Shown: positions 6,951-7,191 of the stretch, piece by piece
Layout of the letters: each line of letters opens with the position of its first letter
Position numbering within the stretch: the stretch's first letter is position 1
Assembly: GCA_019246575.1 (NCBI GenBank)
Contig: JAFAQG010000977.1
Coordinates: 1-7,191 of the forward strand
DNA: 7,191 nucleotides
Source of the DNA: Acidobacteriaceae bacterium
GTDB taxonomy: Bacteria > Acidobacteriota > Terriglobia > Bryobacterales > Bryobacteraceae
Direction of reading: 5' to 3'
Program-made: the position numbers and the translations under genes
The notes under the pieces: model-generated
Databases searched by the model: none
Told to the model about the DNA's origin: nothing
Seen by the model: only the letters and a program-made list of their open reading frames with translations

Positions 6951-7191
6951 TGGTCTCAATCACCCAAATCACGGTCGAGCTCTCATCCACTCCCGTGTAC
7001 TCCGATACAAACTGAGGCGCTGCAAACCGGCAGTTCGGCACCGGCGCCCCGCTAAAGGGATCAGGAAATGCAAATGCGCCGTAATCGCCCTGCTGCTCTG
7101 CAAAAAATTGCTCCAACTCTGCAATCTCTGCTTCGTTTAGAAGTTCCAGCCGGATCTGCCAGCGTCGAAGCACTCGCCCTTGCGTTAGAAA
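6943..7191 (-). CDS. gpM/DUF2460-like phage minor tail protein, C-terminal fragment (starts outside window)
   Basis: The frame is open from the right edge to TAA at 6943-6945, giving 82 visible residues. They read RRWQIRLELLNEAEIAELEQF, then QQGDYGAFAFPDPFSGAPVP, then NCRFAAPQF and a final strand VIWVIETNG. This follows the lambda gpM (Phage_min_tail) and DUF2460 pattern: a W-x-I/L strand, an acidic helix ending in FF, G-x-x-x-F, a DP-containing strand, then two closing beta strands. These proteins sit at the distal tail next to the tail-tip hub. The GTG at 7171-7173 falls within the conserved first strand and reads as an internal Val, so the real start is upstream and beyond the window. The stop overlaps the next gene's ATG by 8 bases, which implies coupled translation. 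Confidence 0.82.
   Translation of the reverse strand, partial: FLTQGRVLRRWQIRLELLNEAEIAELEQFFAEQQGDYGAFAFPDPFSGAPVPNCRFAAPQFVSEYTGVDESSTVIWVIETNG

Noticed and set aside
6957..6959. TTG start for the second gpM-like protein
   Set aside because: An ATG three codons downstream gives the compact ATGGGTAA overlap with the upstream stop and is the more usual start.
7171..7173. GTG as the start of a complete 76-residue protein
   Set aside because: The frame continues open to the window edge and the GTG falls within the conserved gpM-like strand, so the gene is partial.

Overview
This is a fully bacterial, gene-dense window in which every gene lies on the minus strand, so transcription runs from base 7191 towards base 1. 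There is no stretch over 300 bases without a gene, and the longest gap is 53 bases. No RNA gene, insertion sequence, integrase, CRISPR array, tRNA or attachment site was seen. The mix of a siphophage-type tail-tip module, a sodium:solute symporter and a cytosolic-looking M24 proline peptidase, together with the general style of the proteins, would fit an environmental, soil-type bacterium such as an acidobacterium. That assignment is inference from family resemblance, not from a marker gene.

Phage/tail-tip half (2203-7191). Three genes are packed tightly. First comes the C-terminal end of a lambda gpM/DUF2460-like minor tail protein, which runs off the right edge. It overlaps by 8 bases a second gpM-like protein that carries a roughly 150-residue jelly-roll, carbohydrate-binding-like domain inside its fold. 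Eight bases later starts a 1313-residue protein. Its first 240 residues look like lambda gpL, including the four-cysteine [4Fe-4S] pattern. The rest looks like a gpJ / gene-transfer-agent gp15-type central tail-tip protein, followed by fibronectin-III-like and other beta-rich modules. The order M, M', L-J matches the lambda tail-tip order M-L-K-I-J, with L and J fused and no separate K (NlpC/P60 peptidase) or I. Together these proteins would build the distal end of a tail that contacts the host.

Metabolic half (1-2149). A sodium:solute symporter (SSS family, 474 residues, forced TTG start) is followed after 13 bases by an M24 (Xaa-Pro peptidase type) metallopeptidase, which runs off the left edge just after its first metal-binding aspartate. 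The two look like an operon for uptake of a small solute and processing of proline-containing peptides.

The junction of the two halves is a 53-base GC-rich spacer with a small hairpin, no T-run and no recognisable sigma70 promoter. The tail module may therefore be read through into the symporter genes, or the spacer may mark the end of a prophage or domesticated tail locus.
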